Below, in pieces: positions 1-13,073 of a DNA stretch of 64,000 bases; within the stretch, counting starts at the first letter, position 1; each line of letters starts with the position of its first letter. A model generated the notes under the pieces. The model did no database searches. It was not told the DNA's origin and saw only the letters and a program-made list of their open reading frames with translations. The stretch is from Archilochus colubris (taxonomy: Eukaryota; Chordata; Aves; Apodiformes; Trochilidae), in contig CM041084.1 in the NCBI GenBank assembly GCA_023079485.1, forward strand, positions 101,536,467 to 101,600,466, read 5' to 3'. A program made the position numbers and the translations under genes.

Positions 1-978
1 AAAAATATTTAATAACAGTAACAGCCCTGTGTGGAGTGTTCTGTTTACCAAAATGTCTGTATAATCTGCATGTCAGCAGCCACTTGGAGACATTACATGG
101 GTTTTTACTTCTAATCACCCAAGATGTTTTATAACTCTAAGAACACTGACAGCCTTACCTGAAAGAGTACGGTGTAGTCTTTGCCACTTATACCATCTCT
201 TGGAGTAGCAAGAGCAGCATTGTGGTGCCTGATGCTAAGATCTGATAGATATTGGTTTTAACAACAATTAGCATGCAGCTGTTTTCACAATTGTTTAAAA
301 ATCATATTCAGAATGTCTAAAAAAACTGGAGCAGGAATCAGTGTGATCCAATTTAGAATGCATAGCAACATTGGTGTACTAATTATAATTTTGCCACGAG
401 CAATTGTCCCAGTCATAAAACTGCCAGTCTGTTTGGTGGTGGGCAGCTTTCTATTTCACAGACATCTGGCAGAATCAGCAGAGGACGAAGAGCTTGCCAG
501 ACTGCCGGCTGTGTGAAAGAACAAAAAATGGCAATGTTGAGGTAGGCTGGAGAAACCAGGCAATTCTGCAACAGAGATGGTGGGCTTAAGCACTGCAACA
601 TGGAATATGATTTGGCATTTAGCAAACAAGGCTCTGAATGCGTCATGTTGGTTCTTACACAGCTTGTTGTTTCTCTCAAGCTATTCTGTACCCTTTAGAA
701 CACAAATAGTTCTGATATTTTTATACCTAAAAAATACCAGAGGTGTTTTTGTAGTAGGGAGGTAGGCTAACTTTGCCATGAGCTTCAGAGAGAGATCTGT
801 TGCACTCTTTAAAGGATGAGACTGAGGGCCAATACATTATTTGCATTCTTCTGCATCCCAGGGTTGAAGATGATATACCTCTGGTAAGTCATATATTTAC
901 GTGAAGTCAGATGGATATTTTCAAGTGGCACAGACTGGCACTGAGAAAATGCCATTTTGAAACATGCAAGAGGTGATT
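1..978. other. AT-rich noncoding stretch, no gene seen
   Basis: No exon with recognisable protein similarity, no RNA gene and no interspersed repeat is seen. The open frames here are at most 88 codons, overlap on opposite strands, and resemble no family I know. The stretch ends where the first CR1 fragment begins. Confidence 0.7.
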
Positions 979-1096
979 TAGAGACTGGATGTGGCACTCA
1001 GTGCCATAGTTTAGCAAGCGCAACGGTGGTAAAAGGGTTGGACTCGATGATCTCTGAGGTCCCTTCCAACCCAGCCAATTCTATGATTCTATGATA
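979..1096 (+). mobile_element. CR1 LINE, 3' end only (5'-truncated)
   Basis: The piece opens with the last codons of the CR1 reverse-transcriptase frame (TGGATGTGGCACTCAGTGCC). It continues through the short 3' untranslated region (GGTTGGACTCGATGATCT, GGTCCCTTCCAACCC) and ends in the octamer-type tail ATTCTATGATTCTATGA. The order and wording match the copy at 4600-5193 almost base for base, so both belong to one CR1 subfamily. CR1 elements copy by target-primed reverse transcription, which commonly leaves 5'-truncated copies without a poly(A) tail, as here. The 5' break near 979 is approximate because no target-site duplication is evident. Confidence 0.92.
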
Positions 1097-1334
1097 TTTC
1101 TTCTTTGCAGAGCTTTGCATCCCAATTTCAGTAGTGTGGCAAATTTTATTTTAACTTTATATGATAACATGTCAAACAGATAAGTATGTTCAGCCTTTCT
1201 TGGGTTTCAAACTATTTCAAGTTCGCAAAGAAATTAATAATTTCTTAGTTTGTCTTTTTTTTCTTTTTCTCACTGAACAGTAGGATTCTGTTTTACGGTC
1301 TCTCTTGCCAGTCAGATGTTACCATCAGGTGCAG

Positions 1335-2070
1335 TATCATAGAAGGGTTTGTGTTGGAAGGAATTTTAAAGATCATTTAGTTCCAAGCCACCTTGACATA
1401 GGCAGGGACACCTCCCACTTTGAGGACCAAGTTCCTCAAAGCCCCATCCAATCAAGCCTTGAACACTGCCAGGAATGGGGTATCCACAACTTCTCTCAGC
1501 AGCCTGTTCCAGTCTCTTACCACTCTCAGAACGAAGAATATTTTTCTAATGTCTAACTTAAATATACCTTCTTCCAGTGTAAATTCACTGTTGCTTGTCC
1601 TATCACTACACATCCTTGTAAAAAGTCCCTCCCCAGTGTTCCTGTAGACCCCTCCAGGTATTGGAAGGCTGCTATAAGGTCTCCCTGGAGACTTCAGTTC
1701 TCCAGGTTGAGCAAACCCAAATCCCTCAGCCTGTCTTCACAGGAGAGGTGCTTCAGCCCTCTGACCATCTTTGTGGCCCTCCTTTGCACTTGGTCCACCA
1801 GCTCTATGTCTTTCCTGTTCTGAGGATGCCAGAACTGTACATATAGTACTCCAGGTGGGGTCTCATGAGAATGGTGTAGAAGAGCAGAATCATCTCCCTT
1901 GACCTGCATCCCACCCTTCTTTTGATGCAATCCAGGATACAGCTGGCGTTCTAGGCTGCAAACATACATTGCTGGCTCATGTTGAGCTTCTCATCAACCA
2001 ACACCCCCAAGTTCTCTTCCTCAGGGCTGTTCTCAGTCCATTCTCTGCCCAACCTATTCTTGCACAATAC
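1335..2070 (-). mobile_element. CR1 LINE, about 0.7 kb of 3' half, decayed
   Basis: Read on the minus strand this is a long 5'-truncated CR1. From its 5' side (high coordinates) it shows the stretch encoding the region before the C-terminus, then the frame at 1694-1969 with QFWHPQNRKDIELVDQVQRR and RGLKHLSCEDRLRDLGLL. These are the usual C-terminal CR1 reverse-transcriptase blocks. Frameshifts and stops separate this from the rest of the protein. The 3' end, seen as TCATAGAAGGGTTTGTGTTGGAAGG on the plus strand, is a diverged version of the standard CR1 3' tail complement. It is from a different and older-looking subfamily than the copies at 979 and 4600. It lies tail to tail with the 979 copy, about 240 bp apart. 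It is inactive. Confidence 0.93.
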
Positions 2071-4599
2071 AAACCAAATACACAAACAGAGCCTTGCCTG
2101 TGCAATGGCAAGGTCCCTCTTTCTCATTCACTGCTCATTCTTTTGTTTAGTGTATGCATGTTATATGTAAAAAAACCTTTCCATGTCAGTGGCTGAATGA
2201 TGATTCTGATCAGTTGTCTGTATCAAGAGGGTCAAATGCTTAGCCTTAAGGAAAACAGGATTGAATACAATTTACCTACCTAAACATTGATCCTAGAGAT
2301 AGAGGCAACTGGGTTCTTTCCTTGAAGTATATTGAGGCTATGTAATCCATAGCTGGATGTTTAGTTCAGGAAAATATAAAGAACAATAGCACAGGTTTTG
2401 TCATGTCTTTTTTAACATTTTATTTAATTGTATTTTTAAACTGTCAGGAATAATAATAGTAAAATTAAAATTTAAGGAATAATAAAATAATGATGATTTA
2501 AGGAATAATAACAATTTTTAAGGTATCAAGCAGATGGAAACTTGTCTGTGGTGGTTACTTTCCCTGGTGGTCAGAATCCCATGAGACTGTGTTGGTAGTT
2601 CTCTTCCTAAGCTCTGTTAGAAATCCAATGCAGTTTATCTCAGTTTCAAGCAACAACACTCCCTAGTACCTATAGTTGCTATTGTAAACTAAATTGGAAA
2701 TTTCCATGACACAAATAACTTCTTGAAAATATTTTGCAAATATGAGCAAAACCAGGCTTTCACAGGAAGTTTACTGATGTGTGACAGTAGGAGAAGGACT
2801 TTAGTCTGCTTTGTTTGGCATGGAAATATGATTTTCTAAATTTCTGAGAATTTAAATGCCTCTTTTCTGCTTTCATCTGCTAGTATACATTATTTTTATG
2901 TGTCGTAGAATTGTGGCTATTAACAAAGCAGTACACAAAAGAACTCCCAAAATAGCTTGATTAAACTTTTTCTATAGATGGTGATAGTGAATTATGGTAG
3001 ATATATCTCAGCAAAACTTGCAGTGGATTCTTACTTAAAACGTGAACCTTACCAAAATACCAGCTGGATTCAAATACCCAATAAAAAGCAAATTTAACAT
3101 GGGGATAATTACTTCAAATAAAATTAATTGTATTTCTTCTATAACTACGTAAATTAAATTAACTTAACCTTTGATTTTTTTTTTTTTAATGACTATGCTT
3201 TAGTATTCTATAGATCACTCAGATAATATACATAAAGTCCTTCCAAAAGCATTGCAATAAACAGGAGAAGGAATGCTGGGCACTCTTCTATTCCTCCTTC
3301 CCCCAGCCCATCTCTTGCATTCATTCCTGGATTAGATGTAAAGTGGGAATGAGTTTTTCTGTGTTGGCATTTTGAATTGCAGCACAGCTGCAGAAAAACT
3401 CTTGTCCTTTAAATAACTGCTGCAAGTAGCGGATGGAAGTGGGGTTTGCTTTGAGCTAGGGACAGGCAGCGAGAGCAGAAAATAATGACAGAGGGCACAG
3501 ATACTCTGCTGAAGGCAACGCTTGTCCTGCCCATATGCCCTCTAACAGTCAACAATTTATTTGGTGTGGAGGCTCCTGGCTACCCTCTCTGCATCATTTT
3601 GTCAGTGTAAGAGAGAAGATGTAAAGAATAATGTGATGTGGGGGCAGGGAGGAAAGATCTTTGCAAAGCATTTTCCAGCGTGCTGTCATCAAGGGGGAAA
3701 GGGAAAATTTTGGGAAAGCACTACTGCTGAATAAGCAGCTGAATAAATATATTCAGAAACACCACAGTCTCTGTAAGATACTCCTCTTTTTCCTCCAGGC
3801 TTGCTCTGTTTTGGTGTATGTTGCAACCTAGTAAGTCATCCTCTACATTGCAGGAATGTAGTTGCAAGGTCTTTCCATCACTTCTGAAAAAATTTGCCCA
3901 AAGTTTGTGAACAAGCAGCACACTAAAAAAGGAAGCAGGGCTTATAGGCAGAGTTTTTTCCCTTAGACGCATCAATAGAGTTTGGGCAGGGAAATGTGAG
4001 AGACTTCATTTCAAAGTAACTTTTTCAGGTTCTTAAGAAATGGTGGCTGCATGCTTGTTTTGTTTTATCCCACTACTGTTACCTGATTTTCTCTGAAGAC
4101 CTTGATTCCCTTTCTTCCTCTGGCTACCATGCCACAAATCTACTGCTACACAATAAAAAAGGAATTCACACTGCACAGAAAAAAAAAGTGTTAAAGTCAC
4201 AGTCACTTTGGAATTTTGTTTAATGCTCAATCATTGTCTGTCCCTATTTTATGTCTCTTGCAGTTTTTGGAGTATGTTTGAAAAAGACCATGGTTTCTGC
4301 TGAGATTAAACCAAACTAAGTGGAATGGCAGCAGTGCATTAAGTCTCTAGCCTGCTCCTGAGCCAATTCCATTATCATGTTGCCTGATGTTTTTAACTAA
4401 CTATATTTTCTGATATAACTTTTAATCAGACATATGAAGAGATGTATTACTGCATGTTTATCTTAGGTGAATTAATGATGCTAATCATGAAAGCACCGTG
4501 TTAAACCATTTCTTAAAGGTTTCTCAAGCTATTTTTTTCTGTGCATTCCTTGCCAGAAATGGTTAGATGTGCCTTCAGTTATTGTCTTTAGAGAAAAAG
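2071..4599. other. AT-rich noncoding stretch with a mildly GC-richer patch
   Basis: No gene or interspersed repeat is recognised. A T13 run lies at about 3175-3187. The interval of roughly 3400-3560 is less AT-rich than its surroundings and has little simple-sequence character, so it could be a conserved noncoding element, but nothing in the sequence proves it. Open frames here are 84 codons or less and unrecognised. Confidence 0.6.
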
Positions 4600-5193
4600 A
4601 ATGCATTCAGGAACAGCGTGGCCAGGAGGTCCAAGGAAGTGATTCTGCCCCTGTACTCAGCCCTTGTGAGGCCACACCTCGAGTCCTGTGTCCAGTTCTG
4701 GGCCCCTCAGTTCAGGAAGGATATCGAGGTCCTGGAGCAGGTCCAAAGGAGGGCAACCAGGCTGGTGAAAGGACTCGAGCACAGATCCTATGAGGAGAGG
4801 CTGAGGGGGCTGGGGCTGTTCAGCCTGGAGAAGAGAAGGCTCAGAGGAGACCTCATCACTCTCTACAACTCCCTGAAAGGAGGGGGTAGCCAGGTGGGGG
4901 TTGGTCTCTTTTCCCAGGCAGCTCTCAGCAAGATAAGAGGGCATGGTCTTAAGTTGTGCTGGGGGATGTTTAGGTTGGACATTAGAAAGAATTTCTTTAC
5001 GGAGCGGGTGATCAAGCATTGGAATGGGTTGCCCCCAGAAGTAGTGGATTCTCCTTACTTGGAGATATTTAAAAAGAGACTGGATGTGGCACTCAGTGCC
5101 ATGGTCTGGTAACTGCAGTGGTAGTAGATAAAGGGTTGGACTTGATGGTCTCTGAGGTCCCTTCCAACCCAGCCAATTCTATGCTCATATGAT
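4600..5193 (+). mobile_element. CR1 LINE, best-preserved copy, 3' 0.6 kb
   Basis: This is a 5'-truncated CR1 beginning near ATGCATTCAGGAACAGCGTGG and ending in GGTCCCTTCCAACCCAGCC followed by a slightly degraded ATTCTATG tail. It carries the uninterrupted C-terminal part of the CR1 ORF2 reverse transcriptase (annotated separately) and its normal stop codon, then an 80-base 3' untranslated region. An intact frame in a long-dead fragment implies relatively recent insertion compared with the other copies in the window. The missing endonuclease and catalytic reverse-transcriptase domains mean it cannot move. It shares its subfamily with the fragments at 979-1096 and 24,512-24,926. Confidence 0.96.
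4601..5112 (+). pseudogene. CR1 ORF2 reverse transcriptase, C-terminal remnant
   Basis: The open frame (extending upstream into non-CR1 DNA to an ATG at 4567) has about 170 codons matching the extreme C-terminus of CR1 ORF2 protein. Visible blocks in order are [20 protein letters not shown], the basic stretch [39 protein letters not shown], and [19 protein letters not shown], followed by the natural stop at 5110-5112. The full ORF2 protein has an N-terminal endonuclease and a central reverse transcriptase with the catalytic aspartate box. Both are absent, so this is a dead fragment, not a gene. The ATG is a chance start supplied by flanking DNA. Confidence is high in identity and nil in function. 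Confidence 0.95.
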
Positions 5194-8100
5194 TTGCCAT
5201 TCAGCAGCTGGGAGAAAGAATTCACTGAGATTTCCTTTTATTTTGTAAATGCTATCAAAGGAGGCACATTATCCCCACTTTCACATGTGGACTCCTCAGT
5301 CCTGGCAGGAAAGCTGGAAGCACTAGCATGACTTGATTGACACACATGAATAGTGAAGCTTATATATGCTTGCAGTTATCTTGGTGAAATTGTTGCTGTT
5401 AGGTGACATGAGATCACAGGAATTTCAGAACACTGCCAAGATGAGAGACTGAGAACTCTCCATAGACTAATTTAGGGAAAGTATATTTGGGACCACACAG
5501 GAAATGCCCCAAAAGTTTCATTGTAACCATTCAGGAGAAGTAACAAGATACCATCAGAAGAAAATTGAAGATACTGTCATGCATAAAACCTGTTAATAAG
5601 AGTGCTGAAGCTATTATAAAAAATAGATAACTCTTTCTTATTTGAAGTGGATTTTTATAAAGAGATTTCTGCTGCCATTATGAAGGACAACTAGGCAATC
5701 TTTACTTTGAGTTAATGACTTCCTGGGGATATGAGGAGCTTATCCATAAAACTTTGAACCACAAATTACTGGGGAAAAGAGCTTAGCTGGATTCAATCAA
5801 GAAGCAAAAGCATGCAATGTGGTCCTTTTTAAACAGCTATTGTGACACTACCTATAACTTAATTAAATTGTCATCTAGACATTTTTTGTAAGTTTCAGAA
5901 AAAGGGAAGGGCAATAATGCAAGCCATGAAAAATGTTTACTCTTTCTTCCAATGGCAAAACCTTTTATCTATACGCCAAAGCCTTTAGATTATGTGATCC
6001 AATATTATTGCTCCAGTAGGGCAAAATGGGACTATTTTTGGGAGGTCCGTGGTGTTCTGCAGATGTCTGCAGTCCTTGGGGAGTAAGTGCACTTGCTGCA
6101 TGGATTGAGCAGTTTGTGTGAAGTAAAACTTTTACAGAGGAGATGTGTTTGTGAGAACATTTTCTGATTTTCAGTCATCTGAGACAAATGAAGACACAAT
6201 GGAATAATCCTAAATTTGCTTTAATGAAATTTTGGGAAAATGCTTAGTCGTGGACACTGTGCTTGACCTGGTACCTTCAGTGCCATGAGCTCCCAGGACA
6301 AAGAGTTTGGTTGGGTTCAATGAAGAGATGTGGTGTCAAATTTGGATCCTTGTAGGGAGTTACAGAGGTGTCTTAAATGAATTAGCTTTGTTTAAATTTA
6401 AATGGTTATCTTTAAAATGGTTAGCTTTGTTTTTCATTTTTCAACCTATTTTGTCATGAAAAGTTTGAAAAATCCCATTCTGGGGAGTCAGGTTCCTAGG
6501 ATTTGTGGATGTGCTATTTTCCTTTGCAGATTTTTAATTCACTTCTGCACTTCATGTCCTTTTAAGATGAAACCTTGGATAATTCCATAGAATAGACCTT
6601 TCTGTAGGTTACCTTGTTTTGTTTCTTTAGCTTTTTTTTATTTTTTTATTTTTTTTAATTTTAATTCTATTCAAATTAAGTCTGTATTTAAGAGAATATT
6701 AATGCTAATAGGTTTAGACCTGCAATGTACATATACAAAAATGGAGAACAATTTTTGGTGCTTTATAAATTTTAATTCCATCTCTTTCTGAAATATGAAG
6801 GCTGGGCTTTCAGTACTGGTTGTGTGCCTGTCTCCCAGTGCTTCCTAGCTATGCCTTACTTAAAGTCTCCTTCCTGGAGACCCTTGAGATAATCTCTCTT
6901 TTACTGGATAATCCTCTCTCTTCTCTGGAAAAGGCATGAGCTTTGGAAGACATTATGCAGGTTCTTTTGTACCCCTGTGAATTCAGCTCTCCTCAGTTGG
7001 CCTGCAAATGTAGGGAGAAAATGATTGTGTGTATTCCTTAATGGAGCTCAACAACTTTTTGGTATTGTGCTAATTATTAACTAAAATTAATTTGTTACAG
7101 GCTGTAAATGAAATCAAAGCATTCTCCCTTCCTTATTATAAATCTATATATTCAAATTTGATAATGTGTTTTAATACAATACAATCCTTGCTGCTTACTC
7201 TCACGCTGCCTTCAAATATAATAATAGTTGATATAATAATAACTTGTTTATTAAACAGGAACTGTGGATGTCTATAATATTTAGATTGGGAAATAAACAT
7301 AGGCTTAAAACACTTAAAGTTCTTATATTAGGAACTTCACTTATTTTTTTTTTCCAGTGGTTGTTGTAAGCAAAAATATTTAACTCCAAAATAGATTTCA
7401 GAAGAATTTTGAAAGGCAATAGGTACTATTAAGGAAAACTGCCATCAGTTTCTTGAAGAGATGAAACAGCATTAAGGATTGTAAAAGTGCCTAAGTAAAG
7501 AAATCACTCGCCATGCATCTGCATTATTTTTATGCCTGTGCTCCTCGAGAGCTACCGTGAGAGAAGTCTGTGGGTATTGCAGCAGAAGCAAAGGTCAGTG
7601 GTAACAACTAAACCACACAGCTAAAGAAAGGTTGTCCAAAGTGCTGTCTGCAAACTTTATCCATGACAAGTATTCAGTCTTACGGCACATGGGATTAGCA
7701 AGCCTTGCTAAGTTTAAAGAGCAGTAATCCTCTTCCAGGCAGCAACACGCGTAGGTTCTTTATAACAGCTTAGATGGTAATTAGCAGGGGATTTTGGATT
7801 CATTGACTGGATACAAATATAGCACAGGGGAGGGAAAGACCGAGGCAACAGTTCTCAAACCAGGGGTCACTAATGCAATAAGGGTTGTAGCATTTATGGG
7901 GGTGAGGATGAGCCAGCAGAATCCCAAGGAGGGGTGAGTGTTACCAGCATTTGGGATTGCAAACATAGAGATGGAGTTGTAATCAGAAACAGATAATGAC
8001 TGTCTTGGATGGGAGAAGTTTCTGTTCAAATCTGTTTTCTCCAACATTTTGTAGCCATAGATGTAAATTTTTTGGGGCTGACACTCCAGCTGGCTGTGTC

Positions 8101-11100
8101 AGTGGTTTCTGTCCTGCTTTTCAAGTATTAGTAGAATTGTAGCTGTTGAATCAGCCTTATTTGAGTGTGTTTGATATGCCTTATGGGGTGAAGTGAGAAA
8201 GAATGAAGGGAGTTGAGCTGTCCTCACCTGACCTTGTTTTACCTGCAGACACATTACCACTGCAGTTAAATGAAAGAAAATGAAAGATTATACAAATTTT
8301 TATATTAAGCAGATCAATGTAGTCACCATATGAATATTACTGCAAATGCATAGGCTCTTTCTGCTTACAAGTTTTCTGATTTTTAGCTATTTAAGTAGTA
8401 ATAATGAAATATCACTTCATACTTCTCCTCTCACTGCCAGCTAGGAAAGTTGAGCAAACACAGAATGAATTTGCAGGTTTTGGGTTTAAGAGAGGAATGA
8501 AAATCCTTCTTTCCTGTGGTACTTCGGAGGACTGTTGTTTTTGAACAAACAAGATTCATATCAGTTCCAAATACAAACTCAGATTCTAGAAATATAAGCT
8601 GAATTCACAGCTTTTTGTGATTTAGAACCCATGAATTCAGCTATTATTTTATGTATCAGCTATTGTATGCTTACTTTCTTGTCAAAAGAGCAAGCGGCTT
8701 GAGTATACATAACAGCTACATAAGAGCTGGCTTTGAACCATGGTTTAACAAAAAAATACTGCTAGGAATTTATCTGAATTAGCAGAGGTTTTTATCTCTT
8801 GGTTTTGGGTTTTTTTGTTTTGTTTTTTTTTGGTTTTTTTTTAAGCAACAGCTAGGACTTCGACTCTTACTTGTAGTGGGTTTTTTTTTAGTATTTACTA
8901 AATGTGTGAAAAATTCTCTATTCCTTCTCTGTCCTGCCAAGGAGCTACTAATAAAATAATGGTTTTATTTTTATTTTAATATTAAAATATTTGTTTTCAT
9001 CAGCAGTTTTATTTTTTAAAGAATGTGGTACATCTAATTTGCATTAGTTTCTCCCTTTCAGGACTGCATCGACAGTCCTGCTTGAGACTGATCCTTGATG
9101 AAGTCCAAAGTCTTGTGTTTTTTAGGTTTTCATGTTAAATATCTTCCCCTGTTCTGTTAGTGACTTCCCCTGTTTCCAGTAGCAGCCCTGAAGATGTACA
9201 CCAAGAAATATTTCATTAAATATAAGCGAAAGGCAGAAGACTAAGCCTATGAAAACACTTACTCCCTTCTTCAGCTGCCAAGATGAAGCTGCTATATGTG
9301 TGGTCAGACAAAGAGCACACTGAAACTGGGCCCAAAGTTTGCTTTTACCTCAAAATAACAAGTTGTGTTCTGTCAGCAAAACCTGGTGACAGTGGGTCAG
9401 GGATTGGTCACTCCCTCAAATGATTAAGTGCTGGATTTTGACCCCAAGAGAAATTGGATCATCAGCCCTGTGACCTTCTTAGGTAGATGTGAAGGTACCT
9501 CCAGCTCCCAGACTTTGGTTTCGTAAGGTTCATGGGCAGGTATTTCTCCTGTCTTCCTAAAGCAGATGTAAACAATATGCAAACCATCCACAGAGTGATG
9601 CAGAAAATCATAGTTCAGGTTGAGCTTGTTTTCCTGTTAATTCTTTCTATCTTGTCCAACACACATTCAGTACCAAATACTGTATTTTGCAGAGAAAGAC
9701 ACAAAATCTCTATCTCTTTGGTCAAAAGATGCATGCAAGAATTTGTCTTTTCCCAGTTTTGTCAGCCTTGATTTCTGTTTCTCTGTTTAGTTTCATTCTG
9801 CCCAAAATTAATCTGTATTTTTAAGACCCAATTTCACAGATAGTTTCAAAACATCTGAAAGGGCATGTTTAGATCATGAACTAGTTGTGGAATATTTTGA
9901 CCTACTTTAGTAGACGAACCCAAAAATTTGAAAGGAAAATAAATGTTTTAAATGAATCTTAATATTATCTAATTTCTGTTTCCAATCTATCTTTGTATTT
10001 TGTCAAATGTGTATAGAATATTAATAAGGGAGAAAAGCATAGAAAGCACAGAAAGAAGCTTTCTTTTTTCTTAAACATTTCAGAAAAAAAAAAAAAAGAT
10101 TTGAGTGCAAGGTGTAGCTATATTACACTGATACATTTTTATGCTGTCATGTTGCCACTTTGCATCTGTATCTGTGCCACCATTCACCATGTACACAGTG
10201 CTTGTAATTTCCTTGGGATTTGTTTCTAGGGACCAGAAGGTTCACTACTCTGCACTGACAAGACATTCCAGTATTATCTCATCCCTGATAAAAATAATAA
10301 GGGTGATATAAATTTTTCTTGGTGCTCAAGAAACTTAACAGGTCATGGAAAATGTTCGCTCTCCATTATGACTGCCATAGGTCTCCTGTAAATGCTTCGT
10401 TCCTTGCTTTAATCACAATGAACCATTCTTTTTTTTTTTTTTTTTTTTTTCTCACTGTCTTGTTTTCAATTTAATTTCTTAACTACTCCATCCAAGCAAG
10501 TAAGCAGAGGGGAACAGCAAACTGTGGGGTAGGACTTTCTTTTGTTGTTGAGCTATTCTATTGTTTTCTGTTCTATGTTAACTCTAGTTCATACACTCTT
10601 TTTTTTCTTACTCCCTATGACTCACAGGCTAAACAGAGCAGATGGGGGAGTGATTTCAGACAGTGACCTCATTTCTGCACATAATACTTCTCAAAAAGAG
10701 ACAGCAATCAACTTGTGTCTTACAAAAAGAAAAAAAACTTGGTCTTGTTTTTTTGAAAAGATAAAAGGGAGACAGGGAGGACTTTGGAAGAGTCTGAGCT
10801 TCCCACACCACCAGAGTGAAATATAAAACTAAGAGACAAAATACAATTTCATTAGAACCTTGGGTTTGATCTTTGCTCTAGTAATATTTGCACCATTAAG
10901 CAGACATCTCACAAACCTTACTTTTGTGTTAAGCTGAATGGTGGGAATATGTCCTTAAAGTTAGCAACACTTTTGTATTTTCTTTAAGCCTCTTCTAAAT
11001 TCAAGCTTTTACAAAAGAGCCTTCTTTTTTGGAAGAGTATTAACATACTCAGAGGAATTTTTTAAAGTTTAGAGTAAGGATATCTTAAAACTTAAGAAAG

Positions 11101-13073
11101 GAAGTAAATAAGTACCTGGATTTTTAAGCATATTCCAAATGACAATATAAATTAAAGAGTCTTTTGAGTTTTAGAAGAGATATGACATCATAAATCTCAA
11201 GTGTCATACGTAAGAATAAGCTGTATCAGAAAGAAGCTAATTATTCTATTTATTTAAAGTTAATTTCTCTCCGTATATTTATTGAAGGACACAAACATTA
11301 GTGGATATCGTTTAATTTGCTTACAGACCTGGTAGTAAGGTGAAATGAGCCATTTGCTGCATTATAGTCACAAATATTTATATAAACATTTCAAATTACA
11401 TTGATCTGTTTTTCAGAATAAAACAAATAGAAGTTATAAAATTATAGGAAGGATGAGAGTCATAGTAAATTACCTCATGCTAATCTGTAAAGAATAATTA
11501 TCAGGAGTAATTACTACAAGACACTGACAGGAGAATGGGGAGTTTGGAGTGCTGGTGAAATAATTTCCTGATTTAATAATGCATGAACATGTTATGTCCT
11601 GTGAGTTGACATTGTGTTAAATTTTTAAATTTTTTCAATATTGGGAGCTTTATTATAACAGGTGACCTCTGCCAAAATTCATTCATAGAGGGGGGACTTT
11701 TGAGGGGTAGATTTTCTGAGTTTGCTTGGTTCAATTTCGAAATTCCAGTGAGAAACCAGCAGTGTTTTTGTTTTTCCTTGTACCACTGAAGGTATTTCCC
11801 TCCATTTGATGCCTTTGTATTGTCCTCTGTAGGCAGAATTTGTAGGTGGATGGTTAAGACTTAATCCGGACCCAGGCAGAGACATTTATGCATACAACCT
11901 GAGCTCCACTTCTAACTAGTGCTATGGCCAAGAATTAAATCCACTTTCTTGCTTTATTTTCTTGTAAATTACCCTGAATAGCTGAGAGAACTGGTGATTT
12001 GTGGCTATTTCCTCTGTCCTGACCTTCAAACCCCACCAGTGCCCCAGATCAGAGGAAGGTGATGCCAAGTCCTGCTGTGGGAAACCAGTGTTGCTTGGGG
12101 CGAGGTGGCCAGAGGCTCTCTTAACTTGCCAGTCATCCTCCTCACGTGTCCCTCCTGCTCCCTGCTGAGGTCTGACTTTTATTGGACATAGAATTTCTTA
12201 CCCTCATATTATTTCCTTTGTGAGATTTTAATGCTTTTACCTTTCATCCCAGAAAATGAGGGAAAAAAAAGTTGACTGTAGTTTCAAAATTATACAGCAA
12301 AGGATACAGGAGGGGATATGTGATTTTTATGGACTTCTCAGCATATGTGCTATAGGTGAATATTATATTTCAGCAAGAAACATTTTCTTTTGCAAGAGGT
12401 GAGCTTCTATTAGAGAGGCACTGGAAAACTGATGAGTTCCAGGCACAGCAGCTGTAGTACACATTGTTTTGTGAGTAACTTTAGGAACATACCCAAGGCA
12501 AGCAGATTTTTGTGTTACTAAAGAATCATTTAAATTTCCTTAAATGGTTGAAAGCTCTTTGTTGTGGAAGGGGAGTGAGTATGAAAAGCACTTTTACAGG
12601 GTATTTAGGAAAAGATCTCATTGCATCTGTTATGTAAATACTGTGCAATCAAATTACAGCAAATAATATTGAAGAAGGGGAGGATATTAAGAACTTTCTT
12701 TTCTCAAAAAGCAGGTAAAATATTTCATAAAGGATCTTCCTCCCCAGTGAAACTCACCCTGACTAGTTTCATTACTCAAAGACTAGGCTTTTGTCCTAAA
12801 GGTTTTATCCAAAAACTAGAATTGCTTTCTCTGAATCACAGTAATGATGGTACTGTCAGATTGGAGAAGCATCCTATAGGAAGTTCTTTCTAAAGCTGCT
12901 ATAAACTCAGAATAGAAATCTATTATTCAGTGTAATGTTTTCCTTGAAAATTTATTTTTCAGTAAATGAAATGTAGTTCACATTCTAATATGCAGATACT
13001 CCTCCCATGGATCTATATATTGTGATGTTAAAAATGGTTTAAACCTGTAAACAGAAAATACCATGTTATGAAC
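5194..13073. other. AT-rich noncoding stretch, no gene seen
   Basis: About 7.9 kb with no recognisable exon, RNA gene or CR1 copy. Contents I can support are T-rich simple sequence near 6630-6660 and 8801-8843 and a pure T run at 10,429-10,450. The longest open frames (88-94 codons) are unrecognised and match random expectation for such length. The patch near 7510-7600 contains ATGCATCTGCATTATTTTTATGC, resembling overlapping POU/octamer-type sites, which is suggestive only. Confidence 0.6.
10429..10450. repeat. Poly(T) run, T22
   Basis: Twenty-two uninterrupted T residues. No retroposed gene body is recognised beside it, so I read it as a plain mononucleotide microsatellite. Confidence 0.95.

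Noticed and set aside
4569..4793. Alternative frames over the CR1 at 4600, including a 120-codon minus frame
   Set aside because: Shadows of the real CR1 ORF2 frame.
7780..8045. Less AT-rich patch with 88-codon minus frame, considered as a SINE or old DNA transposon
   Set aside because: No terminal inverted repeats, no polymerase III boxes and no family resemblance.
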